Shown here one piece after another: positions 28,226 to 37,853 of a stretch of 64,000 nt of DNA (position 1 is its first letter; the number at the start of each line of letters is the position of its first letter). Source of the DNA: Siminovitchia fordii DSM 16014 = CIP 108821. Lineage in GTDB: Bacteria > Bacillota > Bacilli > Bacillales > Bacillaceae_C. A program made the position numbers and the translations under genes. The notes under the pieces are model-generated. The model saw only the letters and a program-made list of their open reading frames with translations, had not been told where the DNA came from and did no database searches. The stretch is from the NCBI RefSeq assembly GCF_000374565.1, contig NZ_KB894694.1:79749-143748 (forward strand), written 5' to 3'.

Positions 28226-28258
28226 AAAGTATGGAGGGAGTTTCTTCCTCCATACTTT
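28226..28258 (+). repeat. Hairpin between binding-protein copies 2 and 3
   Basis: AAAGTATGGAGG (28226-28237) and CCTCCATACTTT (28247-28258) form a perfect 12-base stem. It is followed by AAGATTAAATTAATTG rather than a clean T-run, so it may be a weak terminator or a processing hairpin that sets the level of copy 3. Confidence 0.65.
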
Positions 28259-28323
28259 AAGATTAAATTAATTGATTATTTTAAACTTACAAACAACCCA
28301 CATTCAGCGAAAGGAGTAAGTAA

Positions 28324-29427
28324 ATGACAAAAAAGGGATGTCAACCATTTGCTTGGCCGCTTGTTTTTTTATTTCTACTCAGTGCTGTTTTGACGGGCTG
28401 CGGTGAAAAAAGTCCTCCCGCATCTCAGGAAGTATCTGGAAATAAAGACAGTGACAAGGAGCAACTAACAGGGGAACTGAATTTATTCAACTGGTCTGAG
28501 TACATGCCGGATAGCGTAATCGAAAAGTTCGAAAAAGAATATGGGGTCAAAGTAAACTACAGTACATACTCATCCAATGATGAGATGTTGGCAAAAATCA
28601 ACGCTGGAGCCTCTGGTTATGATATTGCTGTAGGAACAGATTATATGGTAGAAATTATGCGGAATGAGGAACTACTTGACCCGATCAATCACGATAACAT
28701 AACTAACCTCCATAACATCGACGATCAATTTTTGGATAAGTCTTTTGATCCGGGCAATGAGTTCTCCGTCCCTTATATGTGGGGAGGAGCTTTTATTGCC
28801 TACAATAAAGATACTGTGGACACCTTAATCACAGGTTACAAGGATTTGTGGAAGCCGGAATTCAAAAATTCCTTGGTCGTATTGGATGACCAACGGGTCA
28901 TGCTGGGCATCGCCAATAAAATGCAGGGAGAATCCATGAGTTCGGTTGATCCTAAGGTCATTGAAAAATCCAAAGAGCTTCTTATCGATTTGCTCCCCAA
29001 CATCAAAGCTTTTGACAGTGACACACAGAAAACGATGCTCCTTAATGGTGAAGCCAAAGCAGGAATCGTCTGGGGTGCGGAAGCTTATCTTGCGTACCGC
29101 GAAAATCCAGCTATCGAAACGGTACTACCGGAAGAAGGCATGTATTTAGGCATTGACTGCTTCATTATCCCAAAGGCAGCTCCAAATAAGCGTACAGCGG
29201 AAGCCTTTATCGACTTTGTGTTAAGGCCGGAAATCAGCGCTGAAATAACAGAAGATTTCCCTTATTCCAATCCAAACAAGAAAGCTCATGAGCTTATTGG
29301 CGACGAAATCATGCAACACCCAGCCGTCAATCCGCCTGACGAAGAGCTTAAGAAAGGAGAGTTTTTAAAAGATCTAGGTAAAGCCGTACTGGATTACGAC
29401 AGAGCCTGGTCTGAGATAAAACAATAA
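28324..29427 (+). CDS. PotD-type polyamine-binding lipoprotein, copy 3
   Basis: 367 residues; lipobox LTGC. The mature part begins LNLFNWSEYMPDSVIEKFEK, contains SVPYMWGGAFIAYNKD, and ends DYDRAWSEIKQ. It is closer to copy 1 than to copy 2 (for example QGESM and NGEAKAGIVWGAEAYLA in both). AAAGGAG precedes the ATG. Last gene on the plus strand of this cluster. Confidence 0.88.
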   Translation: MTKKGCQPFAWPLVFLFLLSAVLTGCGEKSPPASQEVSGNKDSDKEQLTGELNLFNWSEYMPDSVIEKFEKEYGVKVNYSTYSSNDEMLAKINAGASGYDIAVGTDYMVEIMRNEELLDPINHDNITNLHNIDDQFLDKSFDPGNEFSVPYMWGGAFIAYNKDTVDTLITGYKDLWKPEFKNSLVVLDDQRVMLGIANKMQGESMSSVDPKVIEKSKELLIDLLPNIKAFDSDTQKTMLLNGEAKAGIVWGAEAYLAYRENPAIETVLPEEGMYLGIDCFIIPKAAPNKRTAEAFIDFVLRPEISAEITEDFPYSNPNKKAHELIGDEIMQHPAVNPPDEELKKGEFLKDLGKAVLDYDRAWSEIKQ

Positions 29428-29742
29428 ATACAACGAAAATTCTATGGCTTTGTTGCCTTTTGGTTTTTCTATCGTTCATCTGAATGATTTTTAAAATAAA
29501 GCTTACCTCATGCAAAAAGTATTACGTTCATCAATCAAGGGAAAGCTGGGTGGAAAATCGGAAGATAAGGCCTCAAATCAAACGTTTGATTAAATAACAC
29601 GCGTAATTTGATGAAACCGGAACAACTACATGGTTTCTGCGTTTCCCCAACACTTAAACGTTTGTTTAGGGGAGTATCTCTTTTGTGTACTGCTTTGGAT
29701 TCTTCCAACCATTGCCGCTCCCTGCTTCATTTTATATTCAAA
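29428..29742. other. Gene-free stretch with a perfect 16-base palindrome
   Basis: No convincing gene is present between the convergent PotD copy 3 and GNAT copy 2. The stretch contains AATCAAACGTTTGATT at 29576-29591, a perfect palindrome, and a second AAACGTTT centre near 29655-29662 within an imperfect C4/G4-flanked hairpin. Confidence 0.5.
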
Positions 29743-29771
29743 GACGTATTGTTTCCAATAAACAATACGTC
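29743..29771. terminator. Hairpin terminator between convergent operons
   Basis: GACGTATTGTTT (29743-29754) and AAACAATACGTC (29760-29771) form a perfect 12-base stem. T-rich sequence follows on both strands, though the runs are interrupted. It lies 8 bases after the GNAT copy 2 stop. Confidence 0.65.
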
Positions 29772-29779
29772 TTTGCTAT

Positions 29780-30451
29780 TTAAGACTCAAAGTGCTGAAA
29801 TGGATTTTTCCACTCCATCAGTACTGCATAGTTACATGATTCTTCATCTTCTATATAGCTTGGCAAAACCTGGACGGGAGTACGCCCACAGTGCAATAAA
29901 AAGGTTATGACCGGGTCTTTGATGTCCCCCTCCATGACACGACTCAAGTATTCTCCGGCGGCCATGTCATGTTGATATTTATGATAAAAAGGCATCCGGG
30001 CACCACCCAGCAAACGTTCCAACCGCTTGTGCACAACCACTTCGTACATCGATTGCATCAGCCATTTGCCAAGGCCTAATTTGCGGAAAACAGGTTTAAT
30101 GCAAATATCTACAATATAAATTGTGTTTCCATCGGGGTTATGATTACGGATATATCCGTCGTCCGTAACCTCCGACCATGTATGCTCAGGCTGGCCTGGG
30201 TCAAAGTCAATCATAAGCCCGGTGATCGACCCCGCCATTTTCCCGTCAACCTCCACGCATAAAGCGCCTTCCGGGAACTTTTCGACATGCTCTTTCAACT
30301 GTTCTTCGTTCCACCAGAGATCTGACGGAAAAGGTGGAGGAAAACTTTCCCTCTGAACATCTATCAGCTCCTGAAAGTCACCTTTTGTATAGTTTCTGAC
30401 AACAGCTTGAACAGGTTTATCCTCATCAAAGACATACCATTTTTTATACAA
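29780..30451 (-). CDS. GNAT-family N-acetyltransferase, copy 2
   Basis: 223 residues, same family as 18223-18876. It has the acetyl-CoA motif FRKLGLGKWLM, the shared block GGARMPFYHKYQHDMAAGEY and the ending AVLMEWKNP. The TTG at 30451 is supported by AAGGGGGG about 8 bases upstream, which lies at the end of the permease gene; the gap to that gene is only 14 bases. Operon order is amidohydrolase, permease, GNAT. Substrate unknown. Confidence 0.83.
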   Translation of the reverse strand: MYKKWYVFDEDKPVQAVVRNYTKGDFQELIDVQRESFPPPFPSDLWWNEEQLKEHVEKFPEGALCVEVDGKMAGSITGLMIDFDPGQPEHTWSEVTDDGYIRNHNPDGNTIYIVDICIKPVFRKLGLGKWLMQSMYEVVVHKRLERLLGGARMPFYHKYQHDMAAGEYLSRVMEGDIKDPVITFLLHCGRTPVQVLPSYIEDEESCNYAVLMEWKNPFQHFES

Positions 30452-30465
30452 CCGAAACGCCCCCC

Positions 30466-31809
30466 TTAAGACACCTTTTCATCAAAGCTTAACTCGGGCG
30501 GTTTTTCCCTGAACATTTTTGTTAAATATGCCAAATATATGGCGCCTATAATAAACCAGCTTATCCCCAACATAAATGCCTCTCCGCTAAGACTGGTCCA
30601 TAACCAGACACAAAGCACAATTCCGATTAATGGAATCACCAAATATAAAATGGAGTCTATCATTGAACGTCTTCTGTTTCTAAAAAAGTAATGAGTAATA
30701 ACGGATATATGAACAATAGTGAAAGCGGCAAGTGCTCCAAAACTTATAAAAGAAGCAACTGTATCTAGAGTAAATACCAATGAAGACAGGGCCAGCAGGC
30801 TCACAATTACCGTACTGTATACTGGTGTTCTGTATTTTGGAGAAATATAACCAAATATTTTTTTGGGAAGAATCGTGTCCCTCCCCATTGCGAAAAGCAG
30901 CCTGGATACACTGGCATGGGAACTAGTCGCTGAAGCGAAACAGCCTAGGATATAACCCGCAAGGAACATGGCTTTAAACAGATTCCCTCCGATGAAGACA
31001 GCAATCTGAAGCGGAGCGGAGTCCGGGTCTTCAAATGCCATATAGTCCGGGTAAACCATCTGCCCAATATATGAAACTATGATGAATAGAACACCTCCGA
31101 CAATGGTGACAAGAAAAATAGCTTTGGGAATATTTCTTTTTGCATCTACCGTTTCTTCCGATAAAGTCGTGACTGCATCAAATCCCAAAAAAGACAGGCA
31201 TAAAATCGCAGCACCCGCAAAAACTAAAGAAGTCGAACCTTCGGGATTGAAAAAAGGCAATGTTGAAAATAATGTACCCGTTCCTCCCCCGCTTAAAATT
31301 GTTTTAATAGAAAGGATCAAGAAAAAGGCAATCACAATAATTTGAAACGCGATTAAAAAGAAATTGACATTCGTAACCACTTTTATTCCCTTGATATTGA
31401 TAAATGTTACGATCAAAATGGCCAAAATAACCCAAATCCAGTTAGGCACCGATGGAAATTCGGCATTTAAATAGATTCCGATTACCAGGTAATTGATCAT
31501 GGGAAGGAATAAGTAATCCAACAACAATATCCATCCTGTAAAAAAACCAATGTGGGAATTGAGTGATTTTTGTGCATAGGTATAGGCAGATCCTGTATAC
31601 GGATAAGCTTTGACCATTCTGCCGTAGCTGTAAGCTGTGAACAGCATTGTCAATAAAGTCGCTATATATGCTGCCGGCAGCATCCCCAGTGTAAGCTGTG
31701 ATACGATGCCGTATGTTGTAAAAACGGTCATCGGAACCATGTATGCTAATCCGAAGAGTACGACAGGAAACAGAGTAAGTACCTGTTTAAATTCAGTTTC
31801 CGCCTTCAT
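30466..31809 (-). CDS. APC-superfamily amino acid/amine permease, copy 2
   Basis: 447 residues with about 12 helices, paralogous to 16736-18088 (shared motifs YTGSAYTYAQ, LSFLGFDAVTTLSEE, SSHASVSRLLFAMGRD). It starts 14 bases after the amidohydrolase stop and is followed closely by a GNAT gene, so import of an amide or amine may be linked to its hydrolysis. Confidence 0.88.
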   Translation of the reverse strand: MKAETEFKQVLTLFPVVLFGLAYMVPMTVFTTYGIVSQLTLGMLPAAYIATLLTMLFTAYSYGRMVKAYPYTGSAYTYAQKSLNSHIGFFTGWILLLDYLFLPMINYLVIGIYLNAEFPSVPNWIWVILAILIVTFINIKGIKVVTNVNFFLIAFQIIVIAFFLILSIKTILSGGGTGTLFSTLPFFNPEGSTSLVFAGAAILCLSFLGFDAVTTLSEETVDAKRNIPKAIFLVTIVGGVLFIIVSYIGQMVYPDYMAFEDPDSAPLQIAVFIGGNLFKAMFLAGYILGCFASATSSHASVSRLLFAMGRDTILPKKIFGYISPKYRTPVYSTVIVSLLALSSLVFTLDTVASFISFGALAAFTIVHISVITHYFFRNRRRSMIDSILYLVIPLIGIVLCVWLWTSLSGEAFMLGISWFIIGAIYLAYLTKMFREKPPELSFDEKVS

Positions 31810-31823
31810 TCAAAGTCCCCCAT

Positions 31824-33443
31824 TTACCATTCTTTATTTTTATAAACCACTTTCCCATTCATAACGGTGAGGCTTACTTGCACTTCCAACAATTGCTCAG
31901 GCTCTATTGCAAACAAATCCCGATCCATAACAATCAAATCTGCCAGCTTCCCCTTCTCTATCGTTCCCAGCCTGTCCTCCATAAAATTCCCAAAGGCAGG
32001 ACCTGCAGTATAATACCTTAAAGCTTCCTCCAACGGGATTTTTTCTTTTGGATTCCAGCCTTCTTGCGGCTCTCGATCGTTAAATTTGCGTGTAACAGCG
32101 CGGTAAATTTCCAGCATCGGGTTAAGCTCAACAACAGGAAAGTCACTTCCAAACGCCATAGCCGCACCAGAATCAGCCAGTGTTTTAATCGGCCATGTAT
32201 ACGGATCGCGTTCCTTCCCCATTCTTGTCAAATAGACATTGTCCTCATATTTTTCCGTGATGGCCATATGCTCCGGCTGCATGGAAGCAACGACGCCCAA
32301 ATGGGCGAAACGATCAATATCATCTGGATGGATCACCTCAATATGCTCGATTACATGTCTGGAATCCCGACTCCCGTTGTTCTCCTTGGCCTTTTCATAT
32401 AGGTCCAGACCAAGCCGCACCGCTCCGTCACCGCATGCGTGCAGCCGAATACGGAAACCTTCACGGTCAGCCTCCGTCACCCATTGCTTCAAAAGCGAAG
32501 GCGGCAGGAATGCCTCCCCTTTTTCGGAAGGATTGTCGGAATATGGTTCAACCATTAAAGCTGTGTATGTTGTCGCCACACCGTCGAGAAATTGTTTCAA
32601 TCCTGAAAACTTCAATACATCTGAATGATATTTTTTACGCAGCTCTCTTGCTTGCGATAAATCTCCATTTAGTGGGCTGAGGAAAAAAGTTCTGACCGTC
32701 AGTTTGTTTTCCTCTTCAAATCTCCGATAAAGAGAGAGATCGCCTACTTCAAAACCTGGAAGAGGCAGCATATCACTGACGGATGTAATCCCTAGTCGAT
32801 TTGCCTTGGCTAAGAAACGCTCCATCAATTCAACAGCCTTCTTTTCCGGGATATTAAACGCCTGATCAGCAGCAAGGCTCATAGCCGTTTCCAACAAAAT
32901 CCCTGTTGGCTTCCCGTCTTCCCCTTTCAAGATCATCCCGAATGGTGGGTTCTCCGTATCTTCATCAATCCCCGCCAGCTCCAGCGCTTTGCTGTTGAGC
33001 CATGCCCCGTGGCATTCAGCATTTAATAGAAATACAGGGCGGTCTGGAATCACTTCATCCAAAATAGTCCTGTCAGGCATCTCCTTTTTATCCCAGAAAA
33101 TATGGTACCAGCTGAACCCGAGAATCCAATCATCTTCCGGACGGCTGTCAGCAAATTCTTTCACCTTTTGGGCTGTTTCCTCCGCTGAGCGGGCATCAGT
33201 AAGATTAACATAGTCCTCAAAAAGACATCCCAATGTCAAATGGATATGGAAGTCATGAAAGCCAGGCATGATCGTTTGATTATCAAACTTATAAACTTGA
33301 GTCTCACTGCCTATATATTGTTCTATGCAGTGAGGTTCGCATACTTCGATAATCTTTCCATCTTTGATCGCTATACCGCCTTCCAACATTTCCTTCCCAG
33401 TAAAAATACGATTTCCCTGAATGATCATATCTGCTTTGTCCAA
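31824..33443 (-). CDS. YtcJ-like metal-dependent amidohydrolase, copy 1
   Basis: About 540 residues of the amidohydrolase family 3 (YtcJ/AepA-like). The metal-binding HxH is in MPGFHDFHIHLTLG, later metal ligands fit RLHACGDGAVR, HVIEHIEVIHPDD and FGSDFPVVELNP. Substrates of this family are mostly unknown amides or cyclic amides. The best ribosome site, AAGGGGG, is 8 bases before a TTG at 33443. An ATG at 33449 is too close to it and the first ATG at 33482 has none, so the start is uncertain by up to 13 residues. A second copy is at 45736-47364. Confidence 0.85.
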   Translation of the reverse strand: MDKADMIIQGNRIFTGKEMLEGGIAIKDGKIIEVCEPHCIEQYIGSETQVYKFDNQTIMPGFHDFHIHLTLGCLFEDYVNLTDARSAEETAQKVKEFADSRPEDDWILGFSWYHIFWDKKEMPDRTILDEVIPDRPVFLLNAECHGAWLNSKALELAGIDEDTENPPFGMILKGEDGKPTGILLETAMSLAADQAFNIPEKKAVELMERFLAKANRLGITSVSDMLPLPGFEVGDLSLYRRFEEENKLTVRTFFLSPLNGDLSQARELRKKYHSDVLKFSGLKQFLDGVATTYTALMVEPYSDNPSEKGEAFLPPSLLKQWVTEADREGFRIRLHACGDGAVRLGLDLYEKAKENNGSRDSRHVIEHIEVIHPDDIDRFAHLGVVASMQPEHMAITEKYEDNVYLTRMGKERDPYTWPIKTLADSGAAMAFGSDFPVVELNPMLEIYRAVTRKFNDREPQEGWNPKEKIPLEEALRYYTAGPAFGNFMEDRLGTIEKGKLADLIVMDRDLFAIEPEQLLEVQVSLTVMNGKVVYKNKEW

Positions 33444-33482
33444 TCGCATTTCCCCCTTGAAGCACTTTTGTTTTTGTAACAT

Positions 33483-33795
33483 TAGTTAAAATTCAATAGT
33501 AGGCAGAAACCATTTGGTTTCCTCTGAATTTTTGTTTGATTTAATGTATCACTGATGCTAAACCCCTCGCAAAATAACAACTGTTTTTTGATTGCCTTGA
33601 ATTGGAAAGAGTTTCAGCTCCAGCCACACACATCAGTTTCATCCATGGTTGTAATAATCTTCTGCTTATGAATTATTCTGATCTTTTTCATAAGTGTTTT
33701 GCTCTTCTTTTATCCTCAAAATCGATGGAAAAGGATTACGGTTCTCCTATCATTCTTGAAAGGGACGGTTTATTCACCATCCCCCATAATCGAAT
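33483..33795. other. Gene-free stretch between two minus-strand units
   Basis: About 310 bases between PotD copy 4 and amidohydrolase copy 1 with no supported gene. I see no sigma-54 box and no strong terminator; short AAACC/GGTTT complementarity occurs near 33510-33522. It may carry an unrecognised promoter for the amidohydrolase operon. Confidence 0.4.
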
Positions 33796-34863
33796 CTATT
33801 GTTTCACCTCAGACCAGACTCGGTCATACACTTGGAGAGCTTCCCCTACATCGATTGCATGTGCCGCCTTTGGATGATCAATTCCATCTCCAACTGTCAG
33901 TTCAATCTCTGAGCGAATATCATCCGGCAACAGCTTCATTGCTTCTTCATTAGGATTCATATAAGGGTGGTCGAGAGTAATCTCCTTGCTCACTTCTGGA
34001 TCAAAGATGAAATTAATGAATTTTTCTGCATTTTCTTTGTTCTTCGCTCCCTTTGGAATGACGAAATTATCCTGCCACAAGCTCAGAAAATCTTCAGGAA
34101 TAACGACTTTGATGTTTGGATTTTCCCTCATTGCAAGTGCGGCTTCAGCTCCATAGACGACTCCTGCCTTGACTTCATTACTGATTAAAAGATTTTTGGC
34201 ATTGTCACTGTCGTATACTTTGATATTAGGTGTCAGCTTTTTAAGTTCTTCGCCTGCTGCTACGATTTCTTCTTCTTTCGTACTGTTTGGATCGTACCCA
34301 AGCATGCTCAGCATGGCGCTCAACATTGTACGCTGATCGTCAAGAATGACAAGACTGTCCTTAAAGTATGGATTAAACAGGTCCTTATAAGATTTTACTT
34401 CCACATCTTTATCAACAAGTTCTTCGTTTATAACAATGATCTCCGTTCCTGACATATAAGGAAGCGAATAATCGTCATTAGGATCAAACTCCCATCCCAG
34501 ATAATCTTCACCTATATATTTCAGGTTGGGGATATTATCTTTATTAATTTTTTCCAGTTTTTCCTGCTTAATTAACGCATCAACGAAGTATGTGGACGGC
34601 ACAGCCAGGTCAAAGTCCCCGCCGCTGACATTCAGCTTTGCAATCATCTCCTCGTTAGAAGAAATCTCACTGTAATTCACTTTGATTCCGGTCTCTTCCT
34701 CGAATTGCTCAATTAGATGTTCCGGCAAATACTCGGACCAGTTCATGATGTTGACAACTTCCTTTTTTGAACCTCCAGTACTGCTTCCGCATCCTGTCAA
34801 AACAAACCCCAGCATAATGGTAACGATTACAAAAATGATTGACTTTATACGCAGTTTCCTCAT
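33796..34863 (-). CDS. PotD-type polyamine-binding lipoprotein, copy 4
   Basis: About 355 residues; lipobox VLTGC. The mature part has VNIMNWSEYLPEHLIEQFEE, SLPYMSGTEIIVINEE and YDRVWSEVKQ. The Trp of the usual YMWG pocket segment is replaced (YMSG), pointing to altered ligand binding. It is most like copy 5 at 39172-40218. ATG at 34863 has GGGGGG 10 bases upstream; the ATG three codons earlier is too close. There is no permease gene of its own nearby. Confidence 0.88.
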   Translation of the reverse strand: MRKLRIKSIIFVIVTIMLGFVLTGCGSSTGGSKKEVVNIMNWSEYLPEHLIEQFEEETGIKVNYSEISSNEEMIAKLNVSGGDFDLAVPSTYFVDALIKQEKLEKINKDNIPNLKYIGEDYLGWEFDPNDDYSLPYMSGTEIIVINEELVDKDVEVKSYKDLFNPYFKDSLVILDDQRTMLSAMLSMLGYDPNSTKEEEIVAAGEELKKLTPNIKVYDSDNAKNLLISNEVKAGVVYGAEAALAMRENPNIKVVIPEDFLSLWQDNFVIPKGAKNKENAEKFINFIFDPEVSKEITLDHPYMNPNEEAMKLLPDDIRSEIELTVGDGIDHPKAAHAIDVGEALQVYDRVWSEVKQ

Positions 34864-34984
34864 TACGGCCATTCCCCCCTAATTTTTTTGAGCTAAAGAG
34901 CCGAGCAGAAGCCCGGCACAGAATAAAGCAACGGCAACATACAATCTATCAAAGAAAAACTTCAAATTAGTGCAAAGAATCCGT

Positions 34985-36526
34985 TTAATTCATTGATGCA
35001 GACTCTGCCTCCTGCTGCTGATTCCTATCCTTAAACGGCGTCGCTGATCCGGTCTCCCGATTTCTCCGCAATATTTCCAAATCAACATCCCCTACTACGA
35101 CAGCTTCAACGTTCGGATGACTTTCGGCTATGATTCCTGCATTCGGGAAGGAGAAATCCACCGGCGAGAAAATACCTGATTGTCCATATTTTGCATCTGC
35201 TAGTGTAATAGTCGTCATATTGCCGGATGCCCCGGAAATAACGGTATATACTTGATTTTCAATGGCTCTTGCCTGGGAACAATAGCGGATCCGCAAATAG
35301 CCTTGTTCATTCTCCTCCGCGAATGGTGTAAATATGATTTGCGCACCCTGTTCAGCAGCTTTTCTGGCAAGTTCCGGAAACAGAATGTCATAACCTATTA
35401 ATATTGCGATTTTTCCGCAATCCGTGTCGAATACCTTTACATCTTCCCCTGGTTGGATCCCTAGCCAACTTTTCTCAGCGGGTACCACATGAAGCTTATA
35501 TTGTCTCTCAAATGTACCGTTACGCCTAAACAGATAGGAGACATTATAAATCTCGTCATCTTCTTCCACATAGTGCGATCCGGCAATAATATTGATACTG
35601 TATTTTACAGCCAAATCAGAAAACAGTTGCATATAATCTTCCGTATAAGTGGTCACCTTCTGTGCCTGGCCGCTTGGAAACCTTTCCTTTGAAAAAGCTG
35701 CAAGCTGCATTGTAATCGCTTCCGGAAATAGAACGAAATCGGATCTCACCTTGGAACTGCTTCGGACATAATACTCGCACTGCTGCGCAAAGTCTGCAAA
35801 AGACTGAACTTCTTTAAAATCATATTGAATGGAAGAAATACGTACAGGTAAAGAGTGTCTGTAATCTTTGTGTGATGGAGGGACATAATCCTCATTCACC
35901 CACTCCATTAACGTTGCATTTTCTAAAGAGGCTTCATCATGGGGGAGATAGTTTTTCAACACCTTTTTAAATTTGAACCCATTCATTGTCTGAAAAACGA
36001 TGACGGGATCATATATTTTTTTCTTGATTACCTGATCGACATATTCTTCGGGCGTCAATTTATCGGCGTATTTGTAATAATTGGGCATGCGGCCGCCAAA
36101 TAAAATGCTTTTCAAATTAAATTTCCGGCAAAGTTTCCGCCGCTCTTCATATAACCTGCGGCCGATCTTTAAAGTTCGGTAATCGGGGTGGACTACAACG
36201 TCCAATCCATATAAGTTCTTTCCATGGGGGTTATGATTTTGTATATAGCCGTTTCCGGAAATTTGATCAATTGTATGGTCTTCTCCGTAATCCTCAAAAT
36301 TGATGATAATGCTGGAGCATGCTCCTATGATTTTCCCATCGTATTCTACACAAAACTGCCCTTCAGGAAAAATATTAATATGACTCCTATAATGCTTTGC
36401 CTCAAAGGCGACACCCGGAATGCCAAAGCTCAAATTGGCCACTTTTACAACTTCTTCTATATCCTCTTCCCTGATATTACGGACAATGATTTCTTTTTGA
36501 AAATGGGAAGTATCCACTTCACTCAT
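34985..36526 (-). CDS. GNAT-nitrilase fusion protein (YhcX-like), with the nitrilase Cys replaced
   Basis: About 513 residues. Residues 10-215 are a GNAT domain related to the two stand-alone GNATs here (LDVVVHPDYRTLKIGRR, GGRMPNYYKYADKLTPEEY, ATLMEWVNEDY). Residues 225-500 are a carbon-nitrogen hydrolase domain. Of the Glu-Lys-Cys triad, Glu269 (FPEAIT) and Lys344 (QYKLHVVPAEK) are present, but the position of Cys in CYDxxFPE is Gly378 (ILIGYDILFPELAR; codon GGT). The nitrilase half may be inactive or use another residue. The ATG at 36526 follows GGGAG by 10 bases; a longer frame extends to 36592. Confidence 0.85.
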   Translation of the reverse strand: MSEVDTSHFQKEIIVRNIREEDIEEVVKVANLSFGIPGVAFEAKHYRSHINIFPEGQFCVEYDGKIIGACSSIIINFEDYGEDHTIDQISGNGYIQNHNPHGKNLYGLDVVVHPDYRTLKIGRRLYEERRKLCRKFNLKSILFGGRMPNYYKYADKLTPEEYVDQVIKKKIYDPVIVFQTMNGFKFKKVLKNYLPHDEASLENATLMEWVNEDYVPPSHKDYRHSLPVRISSIQYDFKEVQSFADFAQQCEYYVRSSSKVRSDFVLFPEAITMQLAAFSKERFPSGQAQKVTTYTEDYMQLFSDLAVKYSINIIAGSHYVEEDDEIYNVSYLFRRNGTFERQYKLHVVPAEKSWLGIQPGEDVKVFDTDCGKIAILIGYDILFPELARKAAEQGAQIIFTPFAEENEQGYLRIRYCSQARAIENQVYTVISGASGNMTTITLADAKYGQSGIFSPVDFSFPNAGIIAESHPNVEAVVVGDVDLEILRRNRETGSATPFKDRNQQQEAESASMN

Positions 36527-36708
36527 AAATGCCCCACTCCCTCTCTTTTTAGGCCAGAAAACTTTATTACTAAATGCTACGTCCATCTTCAAAACCTATC
36601 GACTAGTAAACTTTGTACCACTTCCTATTCTGAGCCGGCTACCCCTCTTTTCTCTATCGTTAGTGGCATTCCAGTCTGCGCAACGATAAGCAGGCAACGT
36701 CATTTTTT

Positions 36709-36740
36709 AAAAACAGAGAGAAAAAGCTCTCTCTGTTTTT
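36709..36740 (-). terminator. Rho-independent terminator after C45 hydrolase copy 3
   Basis: AAAAACAGAGAG (36709-36720) and CTCTCTGTTTTT (36729-36740) form a perfect stem. On the minus strand it is followed by a T-run. It separates the nhaC-to-C45 unit from the GNAT-nitrilase gene. Confidence 0.8.
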
Positions 36741-36750
36741 TACTCCCATA

Positions 36751-37833
36751 TTAAATTTCTTCATATGATCCGATGGCCGGCTTGCCGACGCAAAACAGCG
36801 TTTTCTGCTTTGACAGGTTCATGATGATAGAAAAGACTGTTTCTGAACGGCGATGTTCCGGTGCATTTTCATTCGGGAAATGATTAATAGAGTTTGGATA
36901 ATTGTATTTATCGCTGAACCACTTTTTAAAATGGCCCTCATTGATTGTTTCTCCCTTTGCCAGTGCCGTATTGACAAGCTGCTCTGCACGCAGCTTCCGG
37001 ATCATCGAATCTGTATGTTTAAATTCGTTCAGATCAACTAAGTTTTTTAACAGTTCCGGTGAAAGGATATGGTTTGAATGAATGGCTGTACCATTCGGCT
37101 CCACCATCAGATCGATGCCAAAAGGCGAAACTTCAACATTTGCCGCCAAAGACATGCCTTCACCTTCATGGCTTGCAATCATAAAGTTGGCTGCAGATGC
37201 CATCTGGCCATTGTTGACTCTTGATAGAGCTTCATGGAAAGACGTGGAGTTCAACACTGCCCTTAGGCCAAGATGGATGGGAACTTCATTGGACTTTTTG
37301 TCAGTGATCAAAGCATTCAGACAGACGGCAACCCCGGAAGAATTACAGCCGATTTTTCCAATGATCCCACCTTCTGTCACCATGGTGATATCAGGTTTCC
37401 CTTTTTGTTTAATGCGGAGAAGCAGGAGGCTGTCAATCTGACTGCCTTTCCAATCCCAGTTTTGACCAATAATCGTTTCATCGCAGGCAGGGGCTGTTAC
37501 AGCAATAGATGTGCAGCCGTCAGAAAAGATCTTGTCTTTTCGCCCCGTAAGCGCAATTTCACTTCGTGCATTCAAGGCCAAAATGTCTTCGAAGTCAACG
37601 CCTGCTCCCTGCGCCACCCCTTCCATCTCTTCAATCAGCTCAGAGTCATATTTTTCAATTGCCTTGAGATGGACAAGTGCACGATTACGGGCTTCTTTCC
37701 AACTGATTTGATGATAGCCGTAGAAGAGCTTCTCATATGTCCCCAAGCTGACTTGAATCTGCTCTTTCCCTTCACGGCCATGCTGTTCTCCTATTTCACG
37801 CGGTGTTCCCTCGAGAATCAATTGTTTTATCAT
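36751..37833 (-). CDS. C45-family Ntn-hydrolase / acyltransferase precursor, copy 3
   Basis: 360 residues, collinear with the two copies in the peptide-importer region. The self-cleavage site reads FSDGCTSIAV with Cys107. GQNWDWKGSQIDS and VTEGGIIGKIGCNSSGV are conserved, but the segment YVGGDDGW of copy 1 is LMVEPNGT here, so the substrate probably differs. It follows a PuuB-like oxidase by 20 bases. In that setting it could open an amide of an oxidised acyl-amine, in the place PuuD has in the classical pathway; this is inference. Confidence 0.85.
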   Translation of the reverse strand: MIKQLILEGTPREIGEQHGREGKEQIQVSLGTYEKLFYGYHQISWKEARNRALVHLKAIEKYDSELIEEMEGVAQGAGVDFEDILALNARSEIALTGRKDKIFSDGCTSIAVTAPACDETIIGQNWDWKGSQIDSLLLLRIKQKGKPDITMVTEGGIIGKIGCNSSGVAVCLNALITDKKSNEVPIHLGLRAVLNSTSFHEALSRVNNGQMASAANFMIASHEGEGMSLAANVEVSPFGIDLMVEPNGTAIHSNHILSPELLKNLVDLNEFKHTDSMIRKLRAEQLVNTALAKGETINEGHFKKWFSDKYNYPNSINHFPNENAPEHRRSETVFSIIMNLSKQKTLFCVGKPAIGSYEEI

Positions 37834-37853
37834 AGACGCTTCCTTCTTTCTCT

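Noticed and set aside
36224..36754. 176-codon open frame on the plus strand
   Set aside because: It is antisense to the GNAT part of the fusion gene and runs through the terminator at 36709-36740.
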